Shown here: in pieces, positions 34,149-44,700 of the stretch | Numbering within the stretch: position 1 is the stretch's first letter | Layout of the letters: every line of letters begins with the position of its first letter | Assembly: GCF_002008365.1 (NCBI RefSeq) | Contig: NZ_MRDL01000036.1 | Location: 62,001 to 126,000 of the forward strand | DNA from: Rhizobium leguminosarum bv. viciae USDA 2370 | GTDB lineage: Bacteria > Pseudomonadota > Alphaproteobacteria > Rhizobiales > Rhizobiaceae | Reading direction: 5' to 3' | DNA: 64,000 nucleotides | Position numbers and translations under genes: made by a program | The notes under the pieces: generated by a model | What the model saw: the letters and a program-made list of their open reading frames with translations, nothing else | Told to the model about the DNA's origin: nothing | Database searches by the model: none

Positions 34149-35051
34149 ATGGAGTATTTCGTCCAGCAGCTCTTAAATGGGCTGACGCTCGGATCCATCT
34201 ATGGCCTTGTGGCTATTGGCTATACGATGGTTTACGGCATTATCGGCATGATCAATTTCGCCCATGGCGACATTTTCATGCTCGGTGGTTTCGCCGCTCT
34301 TATCGTCTTCCTCGTCCTCACATCCATCTTCGCAGGTCTCCCGGTGGCAGTTCTGCTGCTGGCGATGCTTGTCGTCGCGATGTTGATGACGAGCTTGTGG
34401 AACTGGACGATTGAGCGCGTCGCATACCGTCCCCTGCGCGGTTCCTTCCGCCTGGCGCCGCTGATTACCGCGATCGGCATGTCGATCACGCTGTCCAATT
34501 TCATCCAGGTGACGCAGGGTCCACGCAACAAGCCGATTCCGCCGATGGTGAGCTCGGTCTACCAGTTCGGCAACATTTCGGTGTCGCTGAAACAGATCAT
34601 CATCATCGTGATCACGGCAGTGCTGCTCACGATCTTCTGGTACATCGTCAATCGTACCGCACTCGGCCGTGCCCAGCGCGCCACTGAGCAGGATCGCAAG
34701 ATGGCAGCGCTGCTCGGCGTCAACGTCGACCAGACGATCTCGATCACTTTCGTTATGGGTGCGGCACTCGCAGCCGTCGCCGGCACGATGTACCTGATGT
34801 ATTATGGCGTCGCCTCGTTTAACGACGGCTTCACGCCCGGTGTGAAGGCCTTCACGGCAGCCGTTCTCGGCGGTATCGGTTCGTTACCCGGCGCCGTCTT
34901 CGGCGGCCTCCTTATCGGCCTTATCGAGTCGCTGTGGTCGGCATACTTCACCATCGCCTATAAGGACGTCGCGACCTTTGCGATCCTGGCTTTCGTGTTG
35001 ATCTTCAAGCCGACCGGCATCCTCGGGCGGCCGGAAGTCGAGAAGGTATAA
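34149..35051 (+). CDS. livH: Branched-chain amino acid ABC transporter permease LivH
   Basis: LivH is one of two inner-membrane permeases of a high-affinity Leu/Ile/Val importer. The protein has 300 residues and about eight membrane segments. It begins MEYFVQQLLNGLTLGSIYGL and contains the family signatures GYTMVYGIIGMINFAHGD and GGIGSLPGAVFGGLLIGL. The start at 34149 was chosen because the conserved hydrophobic core begins there; a longer frame adds only polar residues. It is the first gene of livH-M-G-F, DUF6867 and the binding protein, which are separated by at most 120 bp. Confidence 0.95.
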   Translation: MEYFVQQLLNGLTLGSIYGLVAIGYTMVYGIIGMINFAHGDIFMLGGFAALIVFLVLTSIFAGLPVAVLLLAMLVVAMLMTSLWNWTIERVAYRPLRGSFRLAPLITAIGMSITLSNFIQVTQGPRNKPIPPMVSSVYQFGNISVSLKQIIIIVITAVLLTIFWYIVNRTALGRAQRATEQDRKMAALLGVNVDQTISITFVMGAALAAVAGTMYLMYYGVASFNDGFTPGVKAFTAAVLGGIGSLPGAVFGGLLIGLIESLWSAYFTIAYKDVATFAILAFVLIFKPTGILGRPEVEKV

Positions 35052-35055
35052 CGTC

Positions 35056-36447
35056 ATGGCAAACATCGAAAATTCTGCAGGCAAGCCCGATGCCGGACTT
35101 GTCCGCAAAGGCCTTACCGAAGCTCTTTTCGCCGCCGTCCTGTCGTTCGGCATGTTCGTTCTCTATGTCGGCCTCAAGACTGACCAGAACATCAGCAACG
35201 AGCTGATCATTGTCCAGCGCTGGGGCCTGCTTGCGATCTTCGTCGCGGTCGCCGCCATCGGCCGCTTCGCCACGGTGGTTTTCCTGCGGCCGCATCTCGA
35301 TAGCCGCAAGCTGGCAAAGTCGAGACAGGGCGAACTCGACATCTCAACCGAGAAGAGCTTCTTCCACCGGCATTTCCTGAAGATCGCGCTGATCGCGCTG
35401 CTGCTTTATCCCATGGTGGTGGTGGCGTTCAAAGGCCCTCAGGGCTCGCTGACATATGTCGACAATTTCGGCATCCAGATCCTGATCTATGTAATGCTCG
35501 CCTGGGGGCTGAACATCGTCGTCGGCCTCGCCGGCCTGCTCGACCTCGGTTATGTCGCCTTCTATGCTGTTGGCGCTTATTCCTACGCGCTGCTTTCGAG
35601 CTATTTCGGCCTGTCCTTCTGGGTGCTGCTGCCGCTTTCGGGCATCTTCGCGGCACTCTGGGGCGTCATTCTCGGCTTCCCGGTGCTGCGCCTGCGCGGC
35701 GATTACCTGGCCATCGTGACGCTTGCCTTCGGTGAAATCATTCGTCTCGTCCTCATCAACTGGACTGAAGTGACGAAGGGCACTTTCGGTATCTCGAGCA
35801 TCCCGAAGGCAACACTCTTCGGCATTCCCTTCGATGCGACGGCCGGCGGCTTTGCCAAGCTCTTTCACCTGCCGATCTCCTCGGCCTATTACAAGATCTT
35901 CCTCTTTTACCTGATCCTGGCGCTCTGCATGCTGACGGCCTATGTCACCATCCGGCTGCGCCGCATGCCGATCGGACGCGCCTGGGAAGCCTTGCGCGAA
36001 GACGAGATCGCCTGCCGTTCGCTCGGCATCAACACGGTCACGACCAAGCTCACCGCCTTTGCGACGGGCGCGATGTTTGCCGGTTTCGCCGGCTCGTTCT
36101 TCGCCGCCCGCCAGGGCTTCGTCTCGCCGGAATCCTTCGTCTTCCTGGAATCGGCCGTCATTCTCGCTATCGTCGTTCTCGGCGGCATGGGTTCGTTGAC
36201 CGGCATCGCGATTGCCGCCATCGTCATGGTCGGCGGCACCGAGTTGTTGCGCAGCATGGACTTCCTAAAACTCATCTTTGGACCCGATTTTACGCCGGAA
36301 CTCTACCGCATGTTGATCTTCGGCCTCGCCATGGTCGTCGTCATGCTGTTCAAGCCGCGCGGCTTCGTCGGCTCGCGTGAGCCGACAGCCTTCCTCAGAG
36401 AGCGCAAGGCGATATCCGGAAGCTTCATCAAGGAGGGCCATGGTTGA
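35056..36447 (+). CDS. livM: Branched-chain amino acid ABC transporter permease LivM
   Basis: LivM pairs with LivH to form the channel. This 463-residue form has an N-terminal extension of about 130 residues with two or three membrane segments before the LivM core, as in other rhizobia. The core contains LAWGLNIVVGLAGLLDLGYV, DYLAIVTLAFGEIIRLVL and GGMGSLTGIAIAAIVMVGG. The GRAWEALREDEIACRSLGIN loop is the predicted contact with the ATPases. The stop codon overlaps the livG start (TGATG), so translation is coupled. Confidence 0.95.
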   Translation: MANIENSAGKPDAGLVRKGLTEALFAAVLSFGMFVLYVGLKTDQNISNELIIVQRWGLLAIFVAVAAIGRFATVVFLRPHLDSRKLAKSRQGELDISTEKSFFHRHFLKIALIALLLYPMVVVAFKGPQGSLTYVDNFGIQILIYVMLAWGLNIVVGLAGLLDLGYVAFYAVGAYSYALLSSYFGLSFWVLLPLSGIFAALWGVILGFPVLRLRGDYLAIVTLAFGEIIRLVLINWTEVTKGTFGISSIPKATLFGIPFDATAGGFAKLFHLPISSAYYKIFLFYLILALCMLTAYVTIRLRRMPIGRAWEALREDEIACRSLGINTVTTKLTAFATGAMFAGFAGSFFAARQGFVSPESFVFLESAVILAIVVLGGMGSLTGIAIAAIVMVGGTELLRSMDFLKLIFGPDFTPELYRMLIFGLAMVVVMLFKPRGFVGSREPTAFLRERKAISGSFIKEGHG

Positions 36448-37322
36448 TGAGCCCCGTAACGAATACGATGTCTGATGACACTTTGCTCAAGGTCGAACAC
36501 CTGTCGATGAAGTTCGGCGGCCTGATGGCCATCAACGACTTCTCCTTTGAAGCCAAGCGTGGCGATATCACCGCGCTGATCGGGCCGAACGGTGCTGGCA
36601 AGACCACCGTCTTCAACTGCATCACCGGCTTCTACAAGCCGACGATGGGCATGATCACGTTCAACCAGAAGAGCGGCAAGCAATACCTGCTGGAGCGCCT
36701 GCCGGACTTTCGCATCACGAGGGAAGCCAAGGTCGCACGCACCTTCCAGAACATCCGGCTGTTCTCCGGCCTGACCGTTCTCGAAAACCTGCTGGTTGCC
36801 CAGCACAACAAGCTGATGAAGGCATCGGGTTATACGATCCTCGGCCTCATCGGTGTCGGCCCCTATAAGCGGGAAGCGGCCGGGGCGATCGAGCTTGCCC
36901 GTTTCTGGCTTGAGAAGGCCGACCTGATCGACCGCGCCGACGACCCCGCCGGCGACCTGCCCTACGGCGCCCAGCGGCGTCTCGAAATTGCCCGCGCCAT
37001 GTGCACTGGCCCCGAGCTGCTTTGCCTGGATGAACCGGCTGCCGGCCTCAACCCCCGGGAATCGGCAACGCTCAACGCGCTGCTGAAGAGCATTCGCGCC
37101 GAAACAGGAACGTCGATCCTGCTGATCGAGCACGACATGTCGGTGGTCATGGAAATCTCCGACCACGTCGTCGTCCTCGAATATGGTCAGAAGATTTCCG
37201 ATGGCACGCCGGATCACGTGAAGAACGATCCGAGGGTTATCGCGGCCTATCTCGGTGTCGAGGATGAAGAAGTGGAAGAGGTGATCGCAGCCGTCGAGCA
37301 GCTCGAAGGAGGCGCAAACTGA
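36447..37322 (+). CDS. livG: Branched-chain amino acid ABC transporter ATP-binding protein LivG
   Basis: LivG is the first of two ATPases of the importer. The Walker A motif is GPNGAGKTT (near residue 45), the Walker B region ELLCLDEPAAGLNPRE, and the switch His lies in LLIEHDMSVVMEISDHVVVL. The signature region reads YGAQRRLEIARAMCTGP, the LivG form of the LSGGQ loop. The protein has 291 residues. The ATG at 36447 overlaps the livM stop; an ATG eight codons later (MSDDTLLKVE) is an alternative start. Confidence 0.95.
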   Translation: MSPVTNTMSDDTLLKVEHLSMKFGGLMAINDFSFEAKRGDITALIGPNGAGKTTVFNCITGFYKPTMGMITFNQKSGKQYLLERLPDFRITREAKVARTFQNIRLFSGLTVLENLLVAQHNKLMKASGYTILGLIGVGPYKREAAGAIELARFWLEKADLIDRADDPAGDLPYGAQRRLEIARAMCTGPELLCLDEPAAGLNPRESATLNALLKSIRAETGTSILLIEHDMSVVMEISDHVVVLEYGQKISDGTPDHVKNDPRVIAAYLGVEDEEVEEVIAAVEQLEGGAN

Positions 37323-38065
37323 TGGGCGATGAAGTAATGACCGGTCAACCGCTCCTTCAGGTCAACAGCGTCGAAACCTATTACGGCAATATCCGCGCGC
37401 TGGCCGGCGTCGATGTCCACGTCAACAAGGGCGAGATCGTCAGCCTGATCGGCGCCAATGGCGCCGGCAAGTCGACACTGATGATGACGATCTGCGGCAG
37501 CCCGCAGGCCCGCACCGGTTCGGTGGTCTTCGAGGGCCGCGACATCACCCGCATGCCGACGCATGAAATTGCCCGTCTACGCATTGCACAGTCGCCAGAA
37601 GGCCGCCGCATCTTCCCGCGCATGACGGTTCTGGAAAATCTTCAGATGGGCGCAGGCCTCGACAATCTGAAACACTTCGCCGAAGACGTCGAGAAGATCT
37701 TCACGCTCTTCCCGCGTCTCAAGGAACGTCACGCCCAGCGCGGCGGAACGCTTTCGGGCGGTGAGCAGCAGATGCTGTCGATCGGCCGCGCGCTGATGGC
37801 GCGCCCGAAGTTGCTGCTTCTCGACGAACCCTCGCTCGGTCTTGCGCCGCTGATCGTCAAGGGCATCTTCGAGGCGATCAAGAAGCTCAACGAGGCGGAG
37901 GGGCTGACCGTTTTCCTCGTCGAGCAGAACGCGTTCGCCGCCCTCAGGCTTTCTCACCGCGCCTACGTGATGGTGAACGGCAAGGTGACGATGAGCGGCT
38001 CCGGCAAGGAGCTTCTTGCCAATCCCGAGGTCCGCGCCGCCTATCTCGAAGGCGGAAGACACTAG
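37322..38065 (+). CDS. livF: Branched-chain amino acid ABC transporter ATP-binding protein LivF
   Basis: LivF is the second ATPase of the importer. It has 247 residues: Walker A GANGAGKST, signature LSGGEQQMLSIGRALMARPK and Walker B LLLLDEPSLGLAP, then LVEQNAFAALRLSHRAYVM. The start overlaps the livG stop by one base (ATGA-type), showing coupled translation. It is followed after 19 bp by the DUF6867 gene. Confidence 0.95.
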   Translation: MGDEVMTGQPLLQVNSVETYYGNIRALAGVDVHVNKGEIVSLIGANGAGKSTLMMTICGSPQARTGSVVFEGRDITRMPTHEIARLRIAQSPEGRRIFPRMTVLENLQMGAGLDNLKHFAEDVEKIFTLFPRLKERHAQRGGTLSGGEQQMLSIGRALMARPKLLLLDEPSLGLAPLIVKGIFEAIKKLNEAEGLTVFLVEQNAFAALRLSHRAYVMVNGKVTMSGSGKELLANPEVRAAYLEGGRH

Positions 38066-38084
38066 GTCGAAAGGAGAGTTTGAC

Positions 38085-38438
38085 ATGCAGGGACTTTTCT
38101 TCGAAGCGGATGTCGGCCCCCTTGTGGCGATCCGTGTCATCGTCTTGCTCTTAGGCTTCTGGACGGCCTGGCGCGCCGGCAAAGCGGTTGCCGAGGGCTG
38201 GAGCGACTATCCGCTGGTCATCGTCTATACATTTCTGCTCGCCTGGGCGATGCAGTTCCTGCATCATGCCCTGTTCAATGGGCCAATGCTTAGCACCTTC
38301 TACTATATCCTCGATTTCGTGACGCTGCTGGTCTTCTCGACGGCCGGCTTCCGCCACCGCCGCACCAATCAGATGGTTAACAACTATTACTGGCTGTACG
38401 AAAAGACTTCCGCGTTTTCGTGGAAGGACAAACATTGA
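38085..38438 (+). CDS. DUF6867-family small membrane protein in the liv operon, 117 aa
   Basis: This 117-residue protein has three hydrophobic segments (about residues 10-28, 43-62 and 68-88) and a polar C-terminal tail (RTNQMVNNYYWLYEKTSAFS). It has a strong AAGGAG ribosome-binding site and lies between livF and the substrate-binding protein gene, which points to a role in the same importer. The family has no known function; a regulatory or assembly subunit of the transporter is an inference from position only. Confidence 0.85.
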   Translation: MQGLFFEADVGPLVAIRVIVLLLGFWTAWRAGKAVAEGWSDYPLVIVYTFLLAWAMQFLHHALFNGPMLSTFYYILDFVTLLVFSTAGFRHRRTNQMVNNYYWLYEKTSAFSWKDKH

Positions 38439-38558
38439 CAGTCCGTTGAAACTAGGCATGAATTGCCTTCCGAGTGGAACAGCTTTCCTGGCGCAGTCAA
38501 TGGTGGGTAGTGCGCTGGGCCTTGGACCGGAACCCGCCCAAAAATTGGGAGTAATAAT

Positions 38559-39680
38559 ATGAAGAAGTCTCTTCTGTCGGCAGTGGCTCTGACGGCGATG
38601 CTCGCCTTCAGCGGCAACGCGTGGGCCGACGTTCTCATCGCTGTCGCTGGTCCGCTGACTGGTCCGAACGCCGCGTTCGGCGCTCAGCTCCAGAAGGGTG
38701 CTGAACAGGCGGCCGCCGACATCAACGCTGCTGGCGGCATTAACGGCGAGCAGATCAAGATCGAACTCGGCGACGACGTCTCCGACCCGAAGCAGGGCAT
38801 TTCGGTTGCCAACAAGTTCGCTGCTGACGGCGTCAAGTTCGTCATCGGCCACTTCAACTCGGGCGTTTCGATTCCGGCTTCGGAAGTCTATGCCGAAAAC
38901 GGCATCCTCGAAATCACCCCGGCCGCGACGAACCCGACCTTCACGGAACGGGGCCTCTGGAACACGTTCCGCACCTGCGGCCGTGACGACCAGCAGGGTG
39001 CCATCGCCGGCAAGTATCTTGCCGATCACTTCAAGGACGCCAAGATCGCTGTCGTTCACGACAAGACCCCCTACGGTCAGGGCCTTGCCGACGAAACCAA
39101 GAAGGCTATGAACGCCGCCGGCGTGACGGAAGTCATTTACGAAGGCATCAATGTCGGCGACAAGGACTTCTCGGCCCTCATCGCCAAGATGAAGGAAGCC
39201 GGCGTCTCGATCATCTATTGGGGTGGTCTGCACACCGAAGCCGGTCTCATCATCCGCCAGGCGGCTGACCAGGGCCTGAAGGCGACGCTGGTTTCGGGCG
39301 ACGGTATCGTTTCGAACGAACTGGCCTCGATCGCTGGCGACGCCGTCGCCGGTACGCTGAACACCTTCGGCCCCGATCCGACGGCGAACCCTGCGAACAA
39401 GGAACTCGTCGAAAAGTTCAAGGCCGCTGGTTTCAATCCGGAAGCCTACACGCTCTATTCCTACGCTGCGATGCAGACGATTGCCGGGGCCGCCAAGGCT
39501 GCCGGCTCGCTGGATCCTGAGGCCGTTGCCAAGGCTATGAAGGAAAAGGGCCCGTTCCCGACCGTTCTCGGCGACATTTCGTTCGATGAAAAGGGCGATC
39601 CGAAGATCCCCGGCTACATCATGTACGAATGGAAGAAGGGTCCGGACGGCAAGTACAGCTACTTCCCGCAGGGCATGTAA
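38559..39680 (+). CDS. livK: Branched-chain amino acid ABC transporter substrate-binding protein
   Basis: This is the periplasmic receptor of the importer, 373 residues, type I periplasmic-binding fold. A signal peptide ends at NAWA (cleavage about residue 23), and the mature protein starts [20 protein letters not shown], the LivK/LivJ signature. [23 protein letters not shown] and [20 protein letters not shown] patterns follow. It is preceded by a 120-bp gap and TTGGGAGTAATAAT ribosome-binding region, and may have its own promoter, since binding proteins are usually needed in excess. A strong terminator follows. Ligand preference is inferred from the operon. Confidence 0.95.
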   Translation: MKKSLLSAVALTAMLAFSGNAWADVLIAVAGPLTGPNAAFGAQLQKGAEQAAADINAAGGINGEQIKIELGDDVSDPKQGISVANKFAADGVKFVIGHFNSGVSIPASEVYAENGILEITPAATNPTFTERGLWNTFRTCGRDDQQGAIAGKYLADHFKDAKIAVVHDKTPYGQGLADETKKAMNAAGVTEVIYEGINVGDKDFSALIAKMKEAGVSIIYWGGLHTEAGLIIRQAADQGLKATLVSGDGIVSNELASIAGDAVAGTLNTFGPDPTANPANKELVEKFKAAGFNPEAYTLYSYAAMQTIAGAAKAAGSLDPEAVAKAMKEKGPFPTVLGDISFDEKGDPKIPGYIMYEWKKGPDGKYSYFPQGM

Positions 39681-39711
39681 GCTTCGCTCCCCTTTATGGG
39701 ACATGATTATC

Positions 39712-39744
39712 GAAGCCCGGTTCCGACCGGGCTTCTTTCTTTTT
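39712..39744 (+). terminator. Rho-independent terminator of the liv operon
   Basis: A perfect 10-bp stem GAAGCCCGGT / ACCGGGCTTC with a TCCG loop is followed by TTTCTTTTT. It begins 32 bp after the binding-protein stop codon and is the clearest terminator in the window. Confidence 0.92.
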
Positions 39745-39814
39745 GCGGACGTTTCAATTTTCGCCTGGCTGGTCTAACTCTTGGCATCGTTTTGAAGCGT
39801 TGAGTGGAACCGTC

Positions 39815-40786
39815 ATGTCCAAACCCCGCATTCTCGTCACCCGGCGCTGGCCAGCCACGGTGGAAGCCGTCCTTGCCGAACGTTTCGACGTGACGTTCAA
39901 TCCTGACGATATTCCGCTCGGTGAAAACGAGCTAAGGCTGGCGCTCTCGACTTATGATGCCGTATTGCCGACGGTTTCCGATCGGTTGCCCGCCGCTGTC
40001 TTCGACGGCGTGCCTGTTGTCACCAAGATCCTTGGCAATTTCGGCGTCGGCTACAATCACATCGATATATCCGCTGCCAGGGAGAGAGGCATTGCGGTCA
40101 CAAACACGCCGGGCGTGCTGACCGACTGCACGGCCGATATCGCCATGTTGCTGCTGCTCTCCGTTGCCCGGCGCGGCGGTGAGGGCGAGCGGCAGGTACG
40201 CGCTGGTGCATGGAAGGGCTGGTGCCCGACGCATATGGTCGGCGCCAAGGTGACCGGGAAGACGGTCGGCATCATCGGTTTCGGCCGAATCGGCAAGGCC
40301 TTCGCGCAACGCTGCCATTTCGGCTTCGGCATGGACGTGGTGTTCTTCAACCGTTCGCCGGTCGATCCACCGGAGGCGGCGCGTTACGGCGCGCGGCAGC
40401 TGCCGACGATCGAGGCCGTGCTGGCGGTGGCCGATTTCGTCTCGCTGCATTGCCCCGGTGGAGCGGAGAACCGACACCTGATAAATGCGGCACGGCTTAC
40501 GGCGATGAAGCCGGGCGCCTTTCTCATCAATACGGCGCGTGGCGACGTGGTGGATGAGGCGGCGCTGATTGCAGCGCTCAAGGCGGACACAATCCGCGGC
40601 GCCGGGCTTGACGTCTACGAGGCGGAACCTGATGTGCCGGAGGCGCTGCGGCGGATGGAGAACGTCATGGTGCTGCCGCATCTCGGCAGCGCCACGGAAG
40701 AGACGCGGACCGCCATGGGCATGAAGGTGGTCGACAACGTGGCGGCGTTTTTCGAGGGCAGGGATGTGCCGGATCGGGTGGTTTAG
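39815..40786 (+). CDS. D-2-hydroxyacid dehydrogenase (glyoxylate/glycerate reductase type), 323 aa
   Basis: This protein has the D-isomer-specific 2-hydroxyacid dehydrogenase fold. ILGNFGVGYNHIDISAAR precedes the Rossmann motif GIIGFGRIGKAFAQR (about residue 150), then NTARGDVVDEAAL with the catalytic Arg, a Glu in the next segment, and LPHLGSATEETR with the catalytic His. This pattern is that of glyoxylate reductase / glycerate dehydrogenase rather than lactate or phosphoglycerate dehydrogenase. It reduces glyoxylate or hydroxypyruvate with NAD(P)H. The ATG at 39815 begins the conserved KPRILVTRRWP. It is monocistronic by the terminator upstream. Confidence 0.92.
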   Translation: MSKPRILVTRRWPATVEAVLAERFDVTFNPDDIPLGENELRLALSTYDAVLPTVSDRLPAAVFDGVPVVTKILGNFGVGYNHIDISAARERGIAVTNTPGVLTDCTADIAMLLLLSVARRGGEGERQVRAGAWKGWCPTHMVGAKVTGKTVGIIGFGRIGKAFAQRCHFGFGMDVVFFNRSPVDPPEAARYGARQLPTIEAVLAVADFVSLHCPGGAENRHLINAARLTAMKPGAFLINTARGDVVDEAALIAALKADTIRGAGLDVYEAEPDVPEALRRMENVMVLPHLGSATEETRTAMGMKVVDNVAAFFEGRDVPDRVV

Positions 40787-40807
40787 CGACCAGCCGCCAA
40801 CGCCATC

Positions 40808-41725
40808 TCACATCTCGTGCAGCACATGCGTGGCCTTCACGGCGGCTGAGGCACGGTTCTCGACGCCGAGCTTCACATAAATCTGTTCGAGGTGCTTGTT
40901 CACCGTTCGCGCCGACAGTCCCAATATTTCGCCGATGTCGCGGTTGGCCTTGCCCTTGGCAATCCAGAGCAGCACTTCGGATTCGCGCTGGGTGAGCGAA
41001 AACCGCTGGCGCAGCACCGCGTCGTCGCTGCGCTGATTGGCGGCAGTGAGGCGGAAGAGATATTCGTCAGGGCCGATTGCGCCGAGGAAGGCGAGCTGCA
41101 GCGCCGCTTGGCCGGCATGGGCAACGGAGATGATGCCGTCGCGCACCGCGGCGACGCGGTCGCGCATCCAGTCGGCGATATGGTGGACGACGATTTCCAT
41201 GCCGTCGTCGCTGCCCATGGCCGCATTGACCAGCCGTGTGGCTTGCGGCGTTGACCAGTGGATGGCACCGTCGCCCTTGACAGCAAGCAGATGGCGGCCG
41301 GCCGCGTCCAGCGCGATGCGGGCGCTTTGGGCCGAGCGAGCGTTGCGCAGATGGACACGGATGCGGGCGCGCAGTTCATCGATGTTGATTGGCTTGCTGA
41401 GATAATCGACGCCGCCGGATTCCAGCGCGTGCACGACATGCTCGGTCTCGGTCAGGCCGGTCATGAAGATGACAGGCACCTGTGCCACCGCGGCATTCGC
41501 CTTCAGCCGACGGCAGGTCTCGAAGCCGTCCATGGCGGGCATCACCGCGTCGAGCAGGATGATATCGGGCGTGATGCGCTCGACGATACCAAGTGCGGCC
41601 GTGCCCGACGTGGCGATCAGCACCGAGAAGCCGGATTGTTCGAGTGCGTCGGTCAAGAAGCCGAGTGCTTCGGCCGAGTCGTCGACGAGCAGAACGATGT
41701 CGCGGGGGAGGGCCGGCTCAGGCAA
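40808..41725 (-). CDS. LuxR/NarL-type response regulator, 305 aa
   Basis: Residues 10-130 form a receiver domain with LLVDDSAEALGFLTDALEQS, the phosphoacceptor Asp in IILLDAVMPAMDGFET and the Lys in YLSKPI. A middle segment of about 110 residues has no recognised domain. The C-terminal LuxR helix-turn-helix (about 245-300) reads LTQRESEVLLWIAKGKANRD. The start overlaps the end of the hybrid kinase gene by 8 bp, so the two are co-translated and it is almost certainly the output partner of that kinase. The genes it controls are not known; adjacent candidates are the phosphatase and the urea-uptake genes. Confidence 0.93.
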   Translation of the reverse strand: MPEPALPRDIVLLVDDSAEALGFLTDALEQSGFSVLIATSGTAALGIVERITPDIILLDAVMPAMDGFETCRRLKANAAVAQVPVIFMTGLTETEHVVHALESGGVDYLSKPINIDELRARIRVHLRNARSAQSARIALDAAGRHLLAVKGDGAIHWSTPQATRLVNAAMGSDDGMEIVVHHIADWMRDRVAAVRDGIISVAHAGQAALQLAFLGAIGPDEYLFRLTAANQRSDDAVLRQRFSLTQRESEVLLWIAKGKANRDIGEILGLSARTVNKHLEQIYVKLGVENRASAAVKATHVLHEM

Positions 41726-44700
41726 TGGGTTCCACCTTTTCGTCGAAGTCGTGCAGGAAGGTCATGAAGCCGGCAAGATCGAAGGCGGCGACATAGGCGC
41801 GAAGTTCCTCTGTGAATGGCTGATTTGCCTCCACCTTGGCAAGGTCGGAAAGCTTGGCTTCGATACCTCTGATATAGCCGATCTCGCCGAGCCGCAGCAA
41901 TTCCTGGATATGGGCAGCGCCTGGGCTCAGCATCGGCGCTTCGATCTTAACAGGAACGGCTGGCGCGGCATCGGCAAAGATCCATTTCAGGCCAAGATGC
42001 AGGGCGAGCTTGTCGCGCAGCTGGCGGATGTCGACCGGTTTGCCGATCGCATCGTTATGGCTGTCGTCACTGTCGCTGAGAACCGCTGCATCACCAATAT
42101 TGGCCGAAAGCATCAGCACTGGCGCCGTCTGACCGGCCTCGCGCAGACGCGAGACGAGCTGCCAGCCGTTCATGCCGGGCATCAGGATATCGACAAGGAA
42201 GAGGTCCGGTATGATGCCCTCGATCAGCGTCAGGCATTCGCCGCCGCCTGCCGCCGTCAGCACGATGAAATCGAGCGGCGCCAGGATTTCGCGCATCATC
42301 TCGCGGTGGTCCTCGTTATCGTCGACGACCACGACCGTGCGGCGCGGGCCGTCGTAACCGACAATGCGCTTTTCTTGCGGTGCGGCGGCCACGGCGCGCA
42401 TGACGCCGGACAGCATCAGCCGGACCCGGAAGGTCGAGCCTTCGTCCTTCACGCTCGAGACCGAAATCTCGCCGCCGAGCGTGTTGGTCAGAAGCCGGGT
42501 GATGGTGAGGCCGAGGCCAAGCCCCGGCATTGGCCGCACGCTTTCGGCCTCGCCGCGCTGGAAGGGTTCGTAGATGCGGGTCAGGTCTTTCTCCGTGATG
42601 CCGCGGCCGGTGTCAGTGACGGTGAAGGTCGCGACTTGGCTGCGATAGCCGACATCGAAGGTGACGCTGCCTTCGTCGGTGAACTTGATGGCATTGGAGA
42701 GCAGGTTGACCAGGATCTGGCGCAGGCGCTTTTCGTCGGTACGGACGAACTGCGGCAAGGCCGGCGAGCGCTCATGGATGAAGGTGAGCCCCTTTGCCTG
42801 CGCCTGCGGGCGGAACATATCGACGATCTGGTCGAGGAAATCCTGGATGTTGATCTCGTTGGAATAGACCTGCAGGCGGCCGGCCTCGATCTTGGAAATA
42901 TCGAGCAGGCCGTCGATCAGCCCGGAGAGGTGTTCGGCGCTGCGGCGAATGACCTTGATCGAGGATTGGCGCGGCGCCGGGATGGTCTCGTCACGTTCGA
43001 GGATCTGGGCGTAGCCGAGTACGGCGTTCAGCGGCGTGCGCAGCTCATGGCTGAGCCCGACGACGTAGCGGCTCTTGGCGCGGTTGGCGGCCTCGGCCGT
43101 CTCCTTGGCGTTCTGCAGGGCGGCGTCGGTCTTCTTGTGGGCGGCGATTTCCTTGAGCAGCAGCGTGTTCTGGCGCGAGGATTCCTCCTCGGCAACGACG
43201 CGGCTGTCATGGGCGAGCACATAGAACCAGCAGACAACGCCTGAGATTACCGAGAAGACGAAGAAGACGATGAAGATGGTGCGGTTGACGACTTCGGCGG
43301 TCGCGGGTGAGGCGGAGGCGACCTGATGGGCGATCATCGCCAGGATCGCGCCGATGGCCGTCAATGCGAGCACGACGGCGATGCCGTAGCGGCCGAGGCG
43401 CGTCGTCAGCTTCCCCAGAATGGTTTCCGGCAGCAGCGCCTTGGCGACGGTGCCGACCTGCGCGTTGAAACGGGCGGCGGGCTTGCACATATCGTGGCAG
43501 CGGCTGTCGAGCGAACAGCAGAGCGAGCAGATCGGCGCGGCGTAGGCCGGGCACCAGGCCATGTCCTCCGGCTCGAACGGGTGTTCGCAGACCGAGCAGG
43601 TAATGCTCGTCAGGTTCTTCCAGCTCTGGCGCGGCTTGCGGGCGAGGTAGAACTTGCCCTTCGTCGCCCAGGCGATGACAGGCGAGGCGATTAGGGCGAT
43701 GACGAGGGTGATGTAGGGGGCGAGCGAGGCGGCGATGTCGCCGAAGGCACCGAAATGGGCGATCAGCGACACCGTCGCCGACAGCGTCATGGCGCCGAGG
43801 CCGACCGGGTTGATGTCGTAGAGGTGGGCGCGCTTGAACTCGATGCCGGGGGGAGCAAGGCCCAGCGGCTTGTTGATGAAGAGATCGGCGGAGATCGTGC
43901 AGAGCCAGGCCATTGCGATGATCGAGAAGATGCCGAGCGTCTCCTCCAGCAGCCGGTAAATGCCGAGTTCCATCAAAAGCAGGGCGATTGCGACGTTGAA
44001 GACCAACCAGATGACGCGGCCGGGATGGCTGTGGGTCAGCCGCGAGAAGAAGTTCGACCAGGCGAGGGAGCCTGCATAGGCATTCATCACGTTGATCTTC
44101 AGCTGCGAGACGACGACGAAGGCAGCCATCAACAGCAGCGCCGCATTGTGCCAGGGGACCATGTAGCCGAAGGCGGTCAGATACATCTGCGCCGGGTCGG
44201 CGGCGCGATCGAGGGGCACACCCGAGGTGAAGGTCAGCACGACCAGGAATGAACCGGCAAGCAGCTTCGGGGCGCCGATGATGACCCAGCCGGGCCCGGC
44301 GAGAAAGATCGCCAGGCGATGGCGCCACTTGCGCTGTGGATCCGGCGGCAGGAAGCGCAGGAAGTCGGCCTGTTCGCCGATCTGCGACATCAGCGCCAGG
44401 ATGACGGCAGAAGCAGCGCCGAACTCCACCAGATCGAATTCGGCGACGGTGCCGGGCGGACCGGAGGCATGGCGGATGCCGGCAAAGGCGCGCCAGAGAT
44501 CGAATTTTTCCCAGTCCAGCAAGGCGATGAAGATGAAGGGTAGGATATTCAGCACGATCCAGAAGGGCTGGGTCATCAGCTGAAACTTGCTGATCAGCCG
44601 CACGCCGTGCGTCACCAGCGGGATCACCATGACGGCGCTGATGATGTAGCCGATCCAGAGCGGGATCCCGAGGGTAAGCTCCAGCGCCCCCGACATGATC

